IMG/VR virus record: IMGVR_UViG_3300020171_000633
Coordinates: 1 to 20,404 of that record
Direction: 5' to 3' (one strand)
Origin: a virus
Length of the DNA: 20,404 nucleotides
A model generated the notes under the pieces. That model had not been told where the DNA came from and searched no databases. It saw only the letters and a list, made by a program, of their open reading frames with translations. Position 1 is the stretch's first letter. Each line of letters starts with the position of its first letter. Position numbers and translations under genes: made by a program. Shown here piece by piece: positions 12,733-18,972 of the stretch.

Positions 12733-13923
12733 ATGAAAATCTTAAGTTTATTTGATGGGATTAGTTGCGCCAGAGTCGCCCTAGAACGAGCAGGAATACC
12801 TGTAGAAGTGTATTACGCATCGGAAATTGATAAATATGCCATTCAGGTGAGCCAGAAGAATTGGCCAAGCATTATTCAAGTTGGATGTGTAAAAGGAATT
12901 TCACATACTTTCTTAAAAGATAATTTTTTGAAAGATATTGATTTACTTATCGGCGGTTCTCCTTGCCAAGACCTCTCTATCGCCAAAAAAGACCGCAAAG
13001 GATTAGACGGAGAAAAGTCAGGTCTGTTCTGGGAATATGTCCGCATTTTAAAAGAAGTTAAACCGAAATACTTTATCCTTGAAAATGTGAACTCTATGCC
13101 GAAAGAAGCGAAAGAACTGATAACTAAAACCCTAGGTGTACAACCGATAATGATAAACGCCGCACTTGTTTCGGCGCAGAACAGGAAGAGGTTGTTTTGG
13201 ACAAATATTCCCGGAGTCACTCTACCCGAAGACAAAGGTATCTTACTCAAAGACATTTTAGAAGAGAATGTTGATGAAAAATATAATACAGGAATGGACT
13301 TCACAAAAAGATTCGACTATACATTGCACAAAGAACCGTATGATAAAAAAGGGCAATCACTTCGAGCCACGGATTATAAAGGCACTCACAATATGATTGT
13401 GTTTAATAAAAATGGTGAAGAAAAGTTAAAATCAAATACAATCAGAACTTCCGGTAAATCTTCTGGCATAGACGATAAACATAACTGGGATACTATCCGT
13501 ATCGGTGAATATAATAAAGGCGGACAAGGAGACCGTATCTACTCTCCAGAGGGTAAGTCAGTTGGTCTGTCTGCTCTGGGTGGAGGCAGAGGAGCGAAGA
13601 CGGGGTTGTACCTAGTCGTCCCCGAAGCCACAAAGAAAGGATACGCAGTTGCCACAGACGGACAGAGCGTAGACCTATCATTCCCCACATCAAAGACACG
13701 CAGAGGCAGAGTCGGAGATAAGGTAAAGAATCTTATGACCTCGCAGAATATCGGAGTATTTACAGAAGGAATCGTCCGCAAACTCACCCCCACAGAATGC
13801 CACAGACTTCAGGGACTTCCAGACGGATATTGTGATGGTATTTCAAATTCCCAGCAATATAAATGCCTCGGTAACGCATTTAATGTGGATGTAGTAGCAC
13901 ATATCTTGAGTTTTATTAAATAA
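12733..13923 (+). CDS. dcm: C5-cytosine DNA methyltransferase
   Basis: The 396-aa enzyme methylates carbon 5 of cytosine. Visible motifs are I (SLFDGISCARVAL, residues 5-17, AdoMet binding), IV (GGSPCQDLS with the nucleophile Cys 78), VI (ENVNSM, near residue 118), VIII (QNRKRLFW) and the C-terminal X-type motif (CLGNAFNVDVVAHIL). Motif I has FDGIS where many bacterial enzymes have FxGxG, as seen in phage and Dnmt3-like enzymes. The region between about residues 195 and 335 is the target-recognition part and is rich in Gly, Lys and Asp. It is preceded by a G-rich 76-nt gap with no gene; GAGGG just before the ATG could serve as a ribosome site. Confidence 0.92.
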   Translation: MKILSLFDGISCARVALERAGIPVEVYYASEIDKYAIQVSQKNWPSIIQVGCVKGISHTFLKDNFLKDIDLLIGGSPCQDLSIAKKDRKGLDGEKSGLFWEYVRILKEVKPKYFILENVNSMPKEAKELITKTLGVQPIMINAALVSAQNRKRLFWTNIPGVTLPEDKGILLKDILEENVDEKYNTGMDFTKRFDYTLHKEPYDKKGQSLRATDYKGTHNMIVFNKNGEEKLKSNTIRTSGKSSGIDDKHNWDTIRIGEYNKGGQGDRIYSPEGKSVGLSALGGGRGAKTGLYLVVPEATKKGYAVATDGQSVDLSFPTSKTRRGRVGDKVKNLMTSQNIGVFTEGIVRKLTPTECHRLQGLPDGYCDGISNSQQYKCLGNAFNVDVVAHILSFIK

Positions 13924-13926
13924 AAC

Positions 13927-13947
13927 TTATCCCCAAAGTTATCCACT
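13927..13947 (+). promoter_or_regulatory. pair of DnaA-box-like sites
   Basis: TTATCCCCA (13927-13935) and TTATCCACT (13939-13947) each differ from the DnaA consensus TTATCCACA at one base and lie 12 bp apart on the same strand, just upstream of a promoter and a 131-nt palindromic element. They could be part of an origin or a DnaA-controlled promoter. Confidence 0.4.
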
Positions 13948-13954
13948 TTGTTCC

Positions 13955-13982
13955 TTGACAGGAAACTACCACTTGCTAAGAT
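13955..13982 (+). promoter_or_regulatory. promoter with consensus -35 ahead of the inverted-repeat RNA
   Basis: TTGACA (13955-13960), 16 nt and an extended -10 TGCTAAGAT (13974-13982) predict a start near 13989. No ATG follows soon; the next feature is the long inverted repeat at 14019-14149, so the product is probably an RNA that continues towards the small membrane gene. Confidence 0.65.
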
Positions 13983-14018
13983 AGATACATCGAGAGAAAG
14001 TTCTTCGACAATTGAATA

Positions 14019-14149
14019 GAGGTTAACAGAACAGAAATATGGCGTGTAGGATTGGCACTACTTGGTACGAAAACGCAAGTTATACGCAAAAGTTACCGTT
14101 GAGGGTGAGAAGCGAAAACCCCGTCCCATATTTCTGTTCTGTTAACCTC
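14019..14149 (+). ncRNA. candidate structured RNA closed by a perfect 24-bp stem
   Basis: Positions 14019-14042 and 14126-14149 are perfect 24-nt inverted complements (starting GAGGTTAACAGAAC and ending in GTTAACCTC). The 83-nt interior has smaller helices: GTAG/CTAC, GGTA/TACC and GGGT/ACCC, plus two ACGCAA-type repeats. A promoter at 13955-13982 points into it and there is no coding frame. It may be a stable ncRNA, an RNase III-processed leader, or a DNA cruciform at an origin. I could not match it to a known RNA class. Confidence 0.6.
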
Positions 14150-14173
14150 AGATTATTAAAATAATTTAAAATT

Positions 14174-14290
14174 ATGAAAGATTACACGCCTTGGCGTAAA
14201 TTTCTAGCGATCATAGGTTTCGCAAGTTTATTTTACACGCCGGTATTAGTTTACTATGTCAGTCGATTATTGGAAATTTGCAACAAATAA
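14174..14290 (+). CDS. 38-aa single-span membrane peptide
   Basis: The frame encodes MKDYTPWRKFLAIIGFASLF and continues YTPVLVYYVSRLLEICNK. Residues 10-30 are hydrophobic and follow a basic N-terminus, so a membrane span is likely. It lies directly after the inverted-repeat RNA and before the recombination operon. No Shine-Dalgarno sequence is seen. Function unknown; small early membrane peptides in phages often modulate host functions. Confidence 0.5.
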   Translation: MKDYTPWRKFLAIIGFASLFYTPVLVYYVSRLLEICNK

Positions 14291-14292
14291 AA

Positions 14293-14310
14293 ATCACCTC
14301 TTGAGGAGAT
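14293..14310 (+). other. short hairpin before the recombination operon
   Basis: ATCACCTC and GAGGAGAT pair over 7 bp with one A-A mismatch and a 2-nt loop. No T-tract follows, so it is unlikely to terminate transcription. Confidence 0.3.
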
Positions 14311-14340
14311 GATTCTTAATAACAAATAAAATATAACACG

Positions 14341-15054
14341 ATGAAAGAAATCAAACAAGGATTTAATGAAATAGAAGCAAAAGTAGAAATGGAAAAAGAA
14401 TTAACAACTGAAGAGAAAGCGAAGATCGAAAACATTAGTCTCTGGAATAGAGTTGAAAAAACTAATCCCGAAGACACAAGCGAAGCTAATTTCTCAGGTA
14501 GGAAGGTTACTTCAATAGATGCCTATACTCAGATAAAGAAAGCCACGGAGGAGTTTGGTCCCTACGGAAAGGGTTGGGGTATGAAGAACACGGATTTAAA
14601 ACTAGAAAAGATGACCGATGACGATACTCTTTGTTTATATAAAGCAATTTTCTTTTATCCGGGGGGAGAATTTGAGATCCACAACTCAATGATAATGAAA
14701 TACAAAACTGGCGGGAAGACCGGAACCGGTTATGTGAAGATTGATAACGATTTTGCTAAGAAGGTTGAGACTAACACAATAACAAAGGCACTCTCCAGAC
14801 TCGGATTTAATACCGATGTCTTTATGGGTAAATTTGAGGACTCTATGTATCTTGAAGAGATAAAATATGAATTTGCCGAAGAAAAGTTGGACGAGTTAAA
14901 AGAAAAATTAGAGTCTTCTAAGAGCATTACTGAATTAGCTAAAAGATTCTCTGCTCTTCCGATAGACGCTAAAGCTAAACTTGAAGTGGTCAAAAACTTA
15001 ATGAAGGAGAAGTTAACACCAAAGAAAAATGAAAATCCAACAGTTTCAAAATAA
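14341..15054 (+). CDS. putative single-strand annealing protein (Rad52-like/Sak type)
   Basis: The 237-aa protein has a conserved-looking core ISLWNRVEKTNPEDT, then GRKVTSIDAYTQIKKATEEF and GPYGKGWG (about residues 32-80), a pattern I associate with phage annealing proteins of the Rad52-like superfamily, and then a mixed beta/helix segment (YKAIFFYPGGEFEIHNSMIM) and a charged helical tail (about 180-230). It would anneal complementary single strands made by the exonuclease encoded by the next gene, whose start overlaps its end by 26 nt. That pairing (annealing protein plus exonuclease) is the main support. A RecT or ERF assignment is less likely because their signature motifs are missing. Confidence 0.65.
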   Translation: MKEIKQGFNEIEAKVEMEKELTTEEKAKIENISLWNRVEKTNPEDTSEANFSGRKVTSIDAYTQIKKATEEFGPYGKGWGMKNTDLKLEKMTDDDTLCLYKAIFFYPGGEFEIHNSMIMKYKTGGKTGTGYVKIDNDFAKKVETNTITKALSRLGFNTDVFMGKFEDSMYLEEIKYEFAEEKLDELKEKLESSKSITELAKRFSALPIDAKAKLEVVKNLMKEKLTPKKNENPTVSK

Positions 15055-15637
15055 AGAAGAATGGCTCCAAGCCAGAAAAGGTAAGATCACCGGTTCTCGT
15101 CTCAAGGACATCATAAGTAAAAGAGCGGGATCTGGAAAGAAGAAGGGTTATTACGAACTGATAGCGGAGAGAATAGCGGTTGAACCAACTAATGAGAACC
15201 CTATGGATCGTGGAAGCAGACTTGAATCGGAAGCAATGGATCGTTTTATGAATGACACAGGGCTTGCAGTTGATACCAGTTTAGTTATCTGGCAAAGAGA
15301 AGACGATGAAAGTATCGCTATCTCCCCGGATGGATTTGTGGGAGATGAAACAGCAGTCGAGGTCAAATGCTTAAACTCCGCAAGCCACATCGAAGCATTT
15401 TTGACCCAAGAAATTCCCGACGAATATGAATATCAAAAACTCCAATATTTCATTGTAAATGACAGACTCCAGAAATTGAATTTTGTCTTTTATGATCCGA
15501 GGATCTCGTGTAAAGATTATTTTGTGATTGAGGTTTATAGGGAAGAGGTGCAGGAGGAGATTGATACCTGTTTGAAGTTTGAACAGGACACGCTAGCGGA
15601 GATAGATGAAGTGGTAAATAAACTTACTAATTTCTAG
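15029..15637 (+). CDS. YqaJ/lambda-type exonuclease
   Basis: The 202-aa nuclease has the PD-(D/E)XK core expected of lambda exonuclease/YqaJ: WLQARKGKITGSRL near residues 12-25, GSRLESEA with E66, SPDG with D101 and VEVKC with E111 and K113. The D-x9-E-x-K spacing is the same as in lambda exonuclease. It degrades the 5' strand of duplex DNA to give 3' overhangs for the annealing protein. It overlaps the upstream gene by 26 nt and is followed 3 nt later by ninB. Confidence 0.85.
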   Translation: MKIQQFQNKEEWLQARKGKITGSRLKDIISKRAGSGKKKGYYELIAERIAVEPTNENPMDRGSRLESEAMDRFMNDTGLAVDTSLVIWQREDDESIAISPDGFVGDETAVEVKCLNSASHIEAFLTQEIPDEYEYQKLQYFIVNDRLQKLNFVFYDPRISCKDYFVIEVYREEVQEEIDTCLKFEQDTLAEIDEVVNKLTNF

Positions 15638-15640
15638 TTT

Positions 15641-16036
15641 ATGTTTAATGCAACTGTAAAAGAAGGAAAGCTAAACTTCGGGTCCCAATTTAACGAGGCA
15701 CGGTTCCGATCGTGGCTAAAAGATATGGAAGGGAAAGAAGTCAAGATAAGTAAAATAGATCGCAGTAGAACTATATTGCAAAACAGATTTTATTGGGAAT
15801 TTCTTAATATCATTTCCCGCGAAACCGGCGATGATCCAAATTCACTTCACGAATACCTCAAAAGAAAGTTATTACCTCCAGTTTTTATAACTGTTAGAGG
15901 AGAAGAAATTAAGATACCTGCTAGCACCACTAAGTTATCAAAAATTGAAATGGGAGAATACATCGATCGTATCTCCGCATTGGTTGAGATACCTGTACCA
16001 GACCCAAATGAACTTGCTGGATATATACAAGGATAA
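15641..16036 (+). CDS. ninB: NinB-like recombination protein
   Basis: The 131-aa protein matches the length and layout of the NinB (lambda Orf) family: a short N-terminal beta region, a middle with RSRTILQNRFYWEFLNI (residues about 43-59) and a C-terminal part with STTKLSKIEMGEYIDRISAL. Lambda NinB binds single-stranded DNA and helps load annealing proteins, substituting for RecF/O/R functions. Its position directly after the exonuclease and annealing protein fits that role. There is no enzyme active site. Confidence 0.75.
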   Translation: MFNATVKEGKLNFGSQFNEARFRSWLKDMEGKEVKISKIDRSRTILQNRFYWEFLNIISRETGDDPNSLHEYLKRKLLPPVFITVRGEEIKIPASTTKLSKIEMGEYIDRISALVEIPVPDPNELAGYIQG

Positions 16037-16052
16037 TACCCTATGATACCCC

Positions 16053-16081
16053 TTGAATAACCCTATTCAGTAGTGTATAAT
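16053..16081 (+). promoter_or_regulatory. leaderless promoter with operator-like inverted repeat
   Basis: TTGAAT (16053-16058), 17 nt, then TATAAT (16076-16081), then 6 nt and ATG 16088. The -35 is overlapped by a perfect inverted repeat TGAATA-ACCC-TATTCA (16054-16069), which could be a repressor site. The +1 coincides with the ATG. Confidence 0.7.
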
Positions 16082-16087
16082 TGATGA

Positions 16088-16513
16088 ATGAAAACAAAAA
16101 ATTGTGAAGTTTGTAATAAAGAATTTAGTTCTATTAGAGAAAATAAAAAGACTTGTTCTGGTGATTGTCATAGAAAAAGAGTAAACACGACATCTGGGAG
16201 ATTGGTGAACGAAAAAATATCAACAGGTAATGTAGGTGCGATGTCGGAATTATTTGTAAGTGCAGATTTATTAAAAAAGGGTTATGCAGTTTTTCGTTCA
16301 CTTAGTCCTGCTTGTTTTTGTGATCTAATAGTTGTCAAAGATAACCAAATATTCAGAGTAGAAGTTAAAACAGGATATTTAAACGAAAATACAAATAATT
16401 TAAGTATCGCCACTTCTAAATATGCAGAAAAAATTGATTGGTACGGAGTTTACGAAAGAAATACCGGAATAATTTACTATTTAGATAATAAAAAAAAATT
16501 TTTACCACACTAA
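16088..16513 (+). CDS. PD-(D/E)XK homing-type endonuclease with N-terminal zinc finger
   Basis: The 141-aa protein combines a zinc finger (C6, C9, C23, C27) with a compact PD-(D/E)XK nuclease: E54 in GAMSELFV, D79 in CDLIVV and E92-x-K94 in VEVKTG. This arrangement recalls I-SspI-like group I intron endonucleases (PDDEXK_5), which are freestanding homing nucleases that spread themselves to unoccupied sites; it could also be a phage restriction-like defence or DNA-processing enzyme. It has its own leaderless promoter, unlike the recombination genes before it, as expected for an inserted mobile gene. Confidence 0.7.
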   Translation: MKTKNCEVCNKEFSSIRENKKTCSGDCHRKRVNTTSGRLVNEKISTGNVGAMSELFVSADLLKKGYAVFRSLSPACFCDLIVVKDNQIFRVEVKTGYLNENTNNLSIATSKYAEKIDWYGVYERNTGIIYYLDNKKKFLPH

Positions 16514-16514
16514 A

Positions 16515-16670
16515 ATGAAAAAATTAAAAACAAGAATAGAAGTTTGCTATAGGAAGGGGATTGAAATAGAGACTGTGGTTTTAGATGAAAGGAAGAGGTT
16601 TGGTCGAGACGAAATTCTTATTAAAGATATTAAATTGGAAAAGGCTTTATGGATAACAAAGACAAAATAA
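16515..16670 (+). CDS. 51-aa hypothetical protein
   Basis: The frame begins 1 nt after the nuclease stop and encodes MKKLKTRIEVCYRKGIEIET, then VVLDERKRFGRDEILIKDIK and a C-terminal LEKALWITKTK. It looks like a short beta-strand protein. It overlaps the next mini-gene by 22 nt. Family and function are unknown. Confidence 0.55.
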   Translation: MKKLKTRIEVCYRKGIEIETVVLDERKRFGRDEILIKDIKLEKALWITKTK

Positions 16671-16804
16671 ACGAAGATCGCGAGTGCATAGATTGTAGTA
16701 CTCTCTTTCCCCCGGAATCAGACTCGGACGTTCGATGTTTCGTATGCGAGGACGAATTACTGGCTAACAAAAGGAACAATGGAGAACCCCTGCAAAAGAT
16801 GTAA
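16649..16804 (+). CDS. 51-aa zinc-ribbon mini-protein
   Basis: The frame encodes MDNKDKINEDRECIDCSTLF and later CFVCEDELLANKRN, giving two CxxC knuckles (C13/C16 and C30/C33). It overlaps the upstream gene by 22 nt and the next gene by 26 nt, as in the other overlapping mini-genes here. A role in protein or nucleic-acid binding is possible. Confidence 0.55.
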   Translation: MDNKDKINEDRECIDCSTLFPPESDSDVRCFVCEDELLANKRNNGEPLQKM

Positions 16805-17063
16805 TAACCGTTCTGTATCTGAAGACTTCTGTAATGCCTGCAAAACTATTATGATCGCGGAGAATATTATTAGTGATGATAAGTACTATAAAAAATTTCC
16901 TATGAGAAAAACGAAGGATGGGCCGAGGAAGTGGACGAGTTGTAGAGCAACTCCTTGTGTCGTCTGCCATGAGATAAAACAAAGTGTTTACCACTTGGAG
17001 AAGGGAGTTATTTGCAGCCCGTGCTATAAGAAGAAGAATGCGGGAAATAGTGTTGTATGTTAA
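16779..17063 (+). CDS. 94-aa zinc-finger protein with four CxxC motifs
   Basis: The protein contains CKRC, CNAC, CVVC and CSPC, arranged as two pairs separated by a basic linker (KKFPMRKTKDGPRKWTSC). Two zinc ribbons or a split pair is the most likely fold. It starts inside the preceding gene, so translation is probably coupled. Function unknown. Confidence 0.7.
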   Translation: MENPCKRCNNRSVSEDFCNACKTIMIAENIISDDKYYKKFPMRKTKDGPRKWTSCRATPCVVCHEIKQSVYHLEKGVICSPCYKKKNAGNSVVC

Positions 17064-17081
17064 GACAATAAAAGGTATAAT
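17053..17081 (+). promoter_or_regulatory. promoter of the leader peptide and HNH-AP2 gene, leaderless
   Basis: TTGTAT (17053-17058), 17 nt and TATAAT (17076-17081), followed by 6 nt and ATG 17088. The +1 would fall on the first base of the leader peptide. The -35 overlaps the end of the 94-aa gene. Confidence 0.65.
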
Positions 17082-17087
17082 TATTCT

Positions 17088-17186
17088 ATGAAAGTCGGAC
17101 AACTATCATCATTAATTGTTAATTCTAGCCCCCTCGGGTCGTTTTCGTCCGACTTCGACCTGATGGGACTTGAGAGAATAATATGA
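17088..17186 (+). CDS. 32-aa leader peptide coupled to the HNH-AP2 gene
   Basis: The frame begins exactly at the predicted transcription start and encodes MKVGQLSSLIVNSSPLGSFS, ending SDFDLMGLERII. Its TGA stop overlaps the ATG of the HNH-AP2 gene (ATGA), a typical coupling junction. Within it lies a 9-bp inverted repeat (17092-17100 and 17147-17155) with smaller hairpins, so translation of the leader could control folding and access to the downstream start. No other role is evident. Confidence 0.55.
   Translation: MKVGQLSSLIVNSSPLGSFSSDFDLMGLERII
17092..17155 (+). promoter_or_regulatory. inverted repeat inside the leader peptide gene
   Basis: AAGTCGGAC (17092-17100) and GTCCGACTT (17147-17155) are perfect complements. 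The 46-nt interval holds a small ATTAA/TTAAT hairpin (17111-17123). The structure would form in the leader mRNA upstream of the HNH-AP2 start and could be melted by ribosomes reading the leader. Confidence 0.45.
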
Positions 17187-17665
17187 AGAAAATTAAACTT
17201 ACACAGGGGGAGTTTGCGTTGGTGGATGATGAGGACTTTGAAGAACTGAATAAGTATAAGTGGTTTGCTCATTGGGATGTTCGTATGAAGGGTTTCTATG
17301 CACACCGCAGTATCCGTAATAATGGCAAGAAAGACGTTATCATTATGCATCGAATAATATTGGGATTAAAAAAAGGTGACGGATTACACGGAGATCATAT
17401 TAATCATAATACGCTCGACAATAGACGAAAAAATTTGAGAATTTGTACTCCATCTGAAAATGGGATGAATAAGTCTATAAGTAAATTAAATACGAGTGGT
17501 TTTAAAGGAGTTTCTTGGTGTTCTGAACGCAAAAAATGGACAGCTCGTATCGGTATTAATTGTAAAAGCATCACTTTGGGGCGTTTTGAGACAAAAGAAG
17601 AGGCATATAGGGCATATTGTAGGGCTTGTGTTAAATATCACGGAGAACACGCAAATTTTGGTTAA
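17183..17665 (+). CDS. HNH endonuclease with C-terminal AP2-type DNA-binding domain
   Basis: The 160-aa protein has an HNH nuclease core: MHRIILGL around residues 55-62, GDHINHNTLDNRRKNLR at 70-86 (catalytic His/Asn), followed by an AP2-like DNA-binding domain (about 105-159, GFKGVSWCSERKKWTARI, then GRFETKEEAYRAYCRA). This pairing is very common in free-standing phage homing endonucleases. Translation is coupled to the 32-aa leader peptide. It probably cuts an allele lacking itself and is then copied in by repair. Confidence 0.88.
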   Translation: MKKIKLTQGEFALVDDEDFEELNKYKWFAHWDVRMKGFYAHRSIRNNGKKDVIIMHRIILGLKKGDGLHGDHINHNTLDNRRKNLRICTPSENGMNKSISKLNTSGFKGVSWCSERKKWTARIGINCKSITLGRFETKEEAYRAYCRACVKYHGEHANFG

Positions 17666-17699
17666 TTATTAAAAACTAACATAAAGGATATGGAAAATA
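17666..17699 (+). repeat. 34-bp duplicated gene start, copy 1
   Basis: TTATTAAAAACTAAC and the following AAGGATATGGAAAATA match 18939-18972 with one mismatch. It includes the ribosome site and first codons of the 41-aa gene; copy 2 serves the RyR-like gene. Confidence 0.85.
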
Positions 17700-17815
17700 G
17701 AGAAATAAAACAACTCCTCCTTCTTGTGGAGAAGCCGATTGTGTATACTCTTCTCGGGAACTTCTGTACGGATTGTAATAAAGAATTTAAAAGCAATAGA
17801 GTAAGTGTTTGCTAA
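17690..17815 (+). CDS. 41-aa hypothetical protein
   Basis: The frame starts with MENREIKQLLLLVEKPIVYT and ends in CTDCNKEFKSNRVSVC, with one CxxC knuckle and a lone Cys at the end, so it may be an incomplete zinc ribbon. It is preceded by AAAGGA, a Shine-Dalgarno-like site. That start region is duplicated at 18939-18972. Function unknown. Confidence 0.5.
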   Translation: MENREIKQLLLLVEKPIVYTLLGNFCTDCNKEFKSNRVSVC

Positions 17816-17817
17816 CA

Positions 17818-17937
17818 ATGACCTCAGGAGTCTATTACAGAACCAAACCTAGCTGGAATAAGGGAAAGAAACAGCCACCACTATCAAAGAAACATAAAGA
17901 GAAGTTAAGGATTAGTAGATTAAGGAGAATAAAATGA
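17818..17937 (+). CDS. 39-aa NUMOD3-like fragment of a homing endonuclease
   Basis: The frame encodes MTSGVYYRTKPSWNKGKKQP followed by PLSKKHKEKLRISRLRR. The WNKGK...LSKKHKEKL pattern resembles the NUMOD3 DNA-binding motif of GIY-YIG and HNH homing endonucleases, but no catalytic domain is present. It is probably a decayed or minimal DNA-binding relic. Its stop overlaps the next start (ATGA). Confidence 0.5.
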   Translation: MTSGVYYRTKPSWNKGKKQPPLSKKHKEKLRISRLRRIK

Positions 17938-18245
17938 ACCCAAATATAGAGAAAATATTAAATACTATTGCTAGCACAGAATACGAATCAACAGACAGCA
18001 CTATCCCAGGGGCAATACATACTTACGGACAGATACCAGGACTTAATGCTTTTTTGCTCTCTTCCCTCCTCTCCATAAGAAAAGACACTTTAGATGAAGC
18101 AGTGGAGGTTTTACCCGAAGAGAAAGAGATAAGACACGAAGGTTATGAATATGGAGATACCTCGTACGATTCTGACGCTGTTATTTGTGGTCGCAACGAA
18201 GCCATCAGCGAAATGCGAGATAATTTATTAAAATTAAGAGGATAA
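17934..18245 (+). CDS. hypothetical protein, 103 aa
   Basis: The protein is acidic, with a helical N-terminus (MNPNIEKILNTIASTEYEST), a central LNAFLLSSLLSIRKDTLDEA stretch and a C-terminal NEAISEMRDNLLKLRG. I recognise no family. It has a good AGGAG ribosome site 8 nt before ATG 17934 and is coupled to the upstream 39-aa frame by an ATGA junction. It probably belongs to the accessory operon. Confidence 0.65.
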   Translation: MNPNIEKILNTIASTEYESTDSTIPGAIHTYGQIPGLNAFLLSSLLSIRKDTLDEAVEVLPEEKEIRHEGYEYGDTSYDSDAVICGRNEAISEMRDNLLKLRG

Positions 18246-18251
18246 AATGAG

Positions 18252-18440
18252 ATGAAAAAAGAAGACGTTAAAATAATTCAAATAATAGAACCTAGTCCGA
18301 AGGAATATTTCGTTTCAAACGGAAGTGCATATAAAGATATTAAGATAAGATATACGATTTTTGGTCTTGGAGATGATGGTCTTGTTTATATTTACAGTGC
18401 AGAAAAGAAGGTGTGGTTTTTATACGATGTAATAGACTAA
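18252..18440 (+). CDS. 62-aa protein, paralogue of 12217-12402
   Basis: The protein differs from the 61-aa gene product at about a dozen positions and keeps the whole core (VSNGSAYKDIKIRYTIFGLG and a VYIYSAEKKVWFLY end). The two genes share long runs of identical bases and similar starts (MKKEDVKIIQI), so they arose by recent duplication or recombination within this genome. Its stop overlaps the next ATG (TAATG). Function unknown. Confidence 0.75.
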   Translation: MKKEDVKIIQIIEPSPKEYFVSNGSAYKDIKIRYTIFGLGDDGLVYIYSAEKKVWFLYDVID

Positions 18441-18595
18441 TGCAAATGAAAGATTCAACATCAACAACATTGATTATAGTTTTTGTTTTCGTTGTTATTT
18501 TTATTGGAATTATGTGGACTAAATTTGCCTATAACGAATGTAGGTCAGTCGGTCATTCCACATTCTATTGTTTAATGACTATAGGGAAAAAATAA
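18440..18595 (+). CDS. 51-aa single-span membrane protein
   Basis: Beginning at ATG 18440 (TAATG overlap with the previous stop), the protein is MQMKDSTSTTLIIVFVFVVI, continuing FIGIMWTKFAYNE. Residues 9-26 form one hydrophobic span. An earlier in-frame ATG at 18413 lies inside the 62-aa gene and is less likely. The C-terminal part has two Cys residues. Function unknown. Confidence 0.55.
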   Translation: MQMKDSTSTTLIIVFVFVVIFIGIMWTKFAYNECRSVGHSTFYCLMTIGKK

Positions 18596-18596
18596 A

Positions 18597-18746
18597 ATGA
18601 AATGCGATAAATGTAAAAGGAAAGGAAAGTGCGAAGATTGCGGTGAGGAGATTATTTTACCAGACTATAGATATAAAGAACCTTTTATTAGCCCTCTTAA
18701 TGACCCTAATAAGGTCTGGTGTTCTGATAATACGACTAATTTATAA
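18597..18746 (+). CDS. 49-aa zinc-ribbon mini-protein
   Basis: The frame encodes MKCDKCKRKGKCEDCGEEII, with CDKC and CEDC knuckles only 6 residues apart, plus a later Cys (VWCSDN). The short spacing suggests a compact zinc knuckle. It starts 1 nt after the membrane gene stop. Function unknown. Confidence 0.5.
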   Translation: MKCDKCKRKGKCEDCGEEIILPDYRYKEPFISPLNDPNKVWCSDNTTNL

Positions 18747-18778
18747 CCCCTCCCCCACTAACTTTATTAGAAGTAATT

Positions 18779-18784
18779 TATAAT
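18779..18784 (+). promoter_or_regulatory. -10 box near the 51-aa gene start
   Basis: TATAAT ends 5 nt before ATG 18790, again compatible with a leaderless start. I see no good -35 at the right distance, so this is the weakest of the set. Confidence 0.4.
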
Positions 18785-18789
18785 GAGAG

Positions 18790-18945
18790 ATGAAAGAAAA
18801 AGAAATACAAGACCTAATTGATATGGCAAAACACGAAGGAGCGAATATTGAAATGCTTTTAAGAGATGCTTATGTCAGAGGTTTTAAAGAAGGACACGAA
18901 AAAGCAGGAAGGGATATGAGGGACTTTTTAGATGGGGGTTATTAA
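18790..18945 (+). CDS. 51-aa hypothetical helical protein
   Basis: The protein MKEKEIQDLIDMAKHEGANI continues EMLLRDAYVRGFKEGHEKAG and ends MRDFLDGGY. It is charged and predicted to be a single long helix or coiled coil. No family recognised. It ends 17 nt before the next gene, after a duplicated leader segment. Confidence 0.5.
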   Translation: MKEKEIQDLIDMAKHEGANIEMLLRDAYVRGFKEGHEKAGRDMRDFLDGGY

Positions 18946-18972
18946 AAACTAACATAAATGATATGGAAAATA
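18939..18972 (+). repeat. 34-bp duplicated gene start, copy 2
   Basis: It matches 17666-17699 with one G-to-T change that weakens the Shine-Dalgarno-like AAAGGA. It provides the start of the RyR-like gene. Confidence 0.85.
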
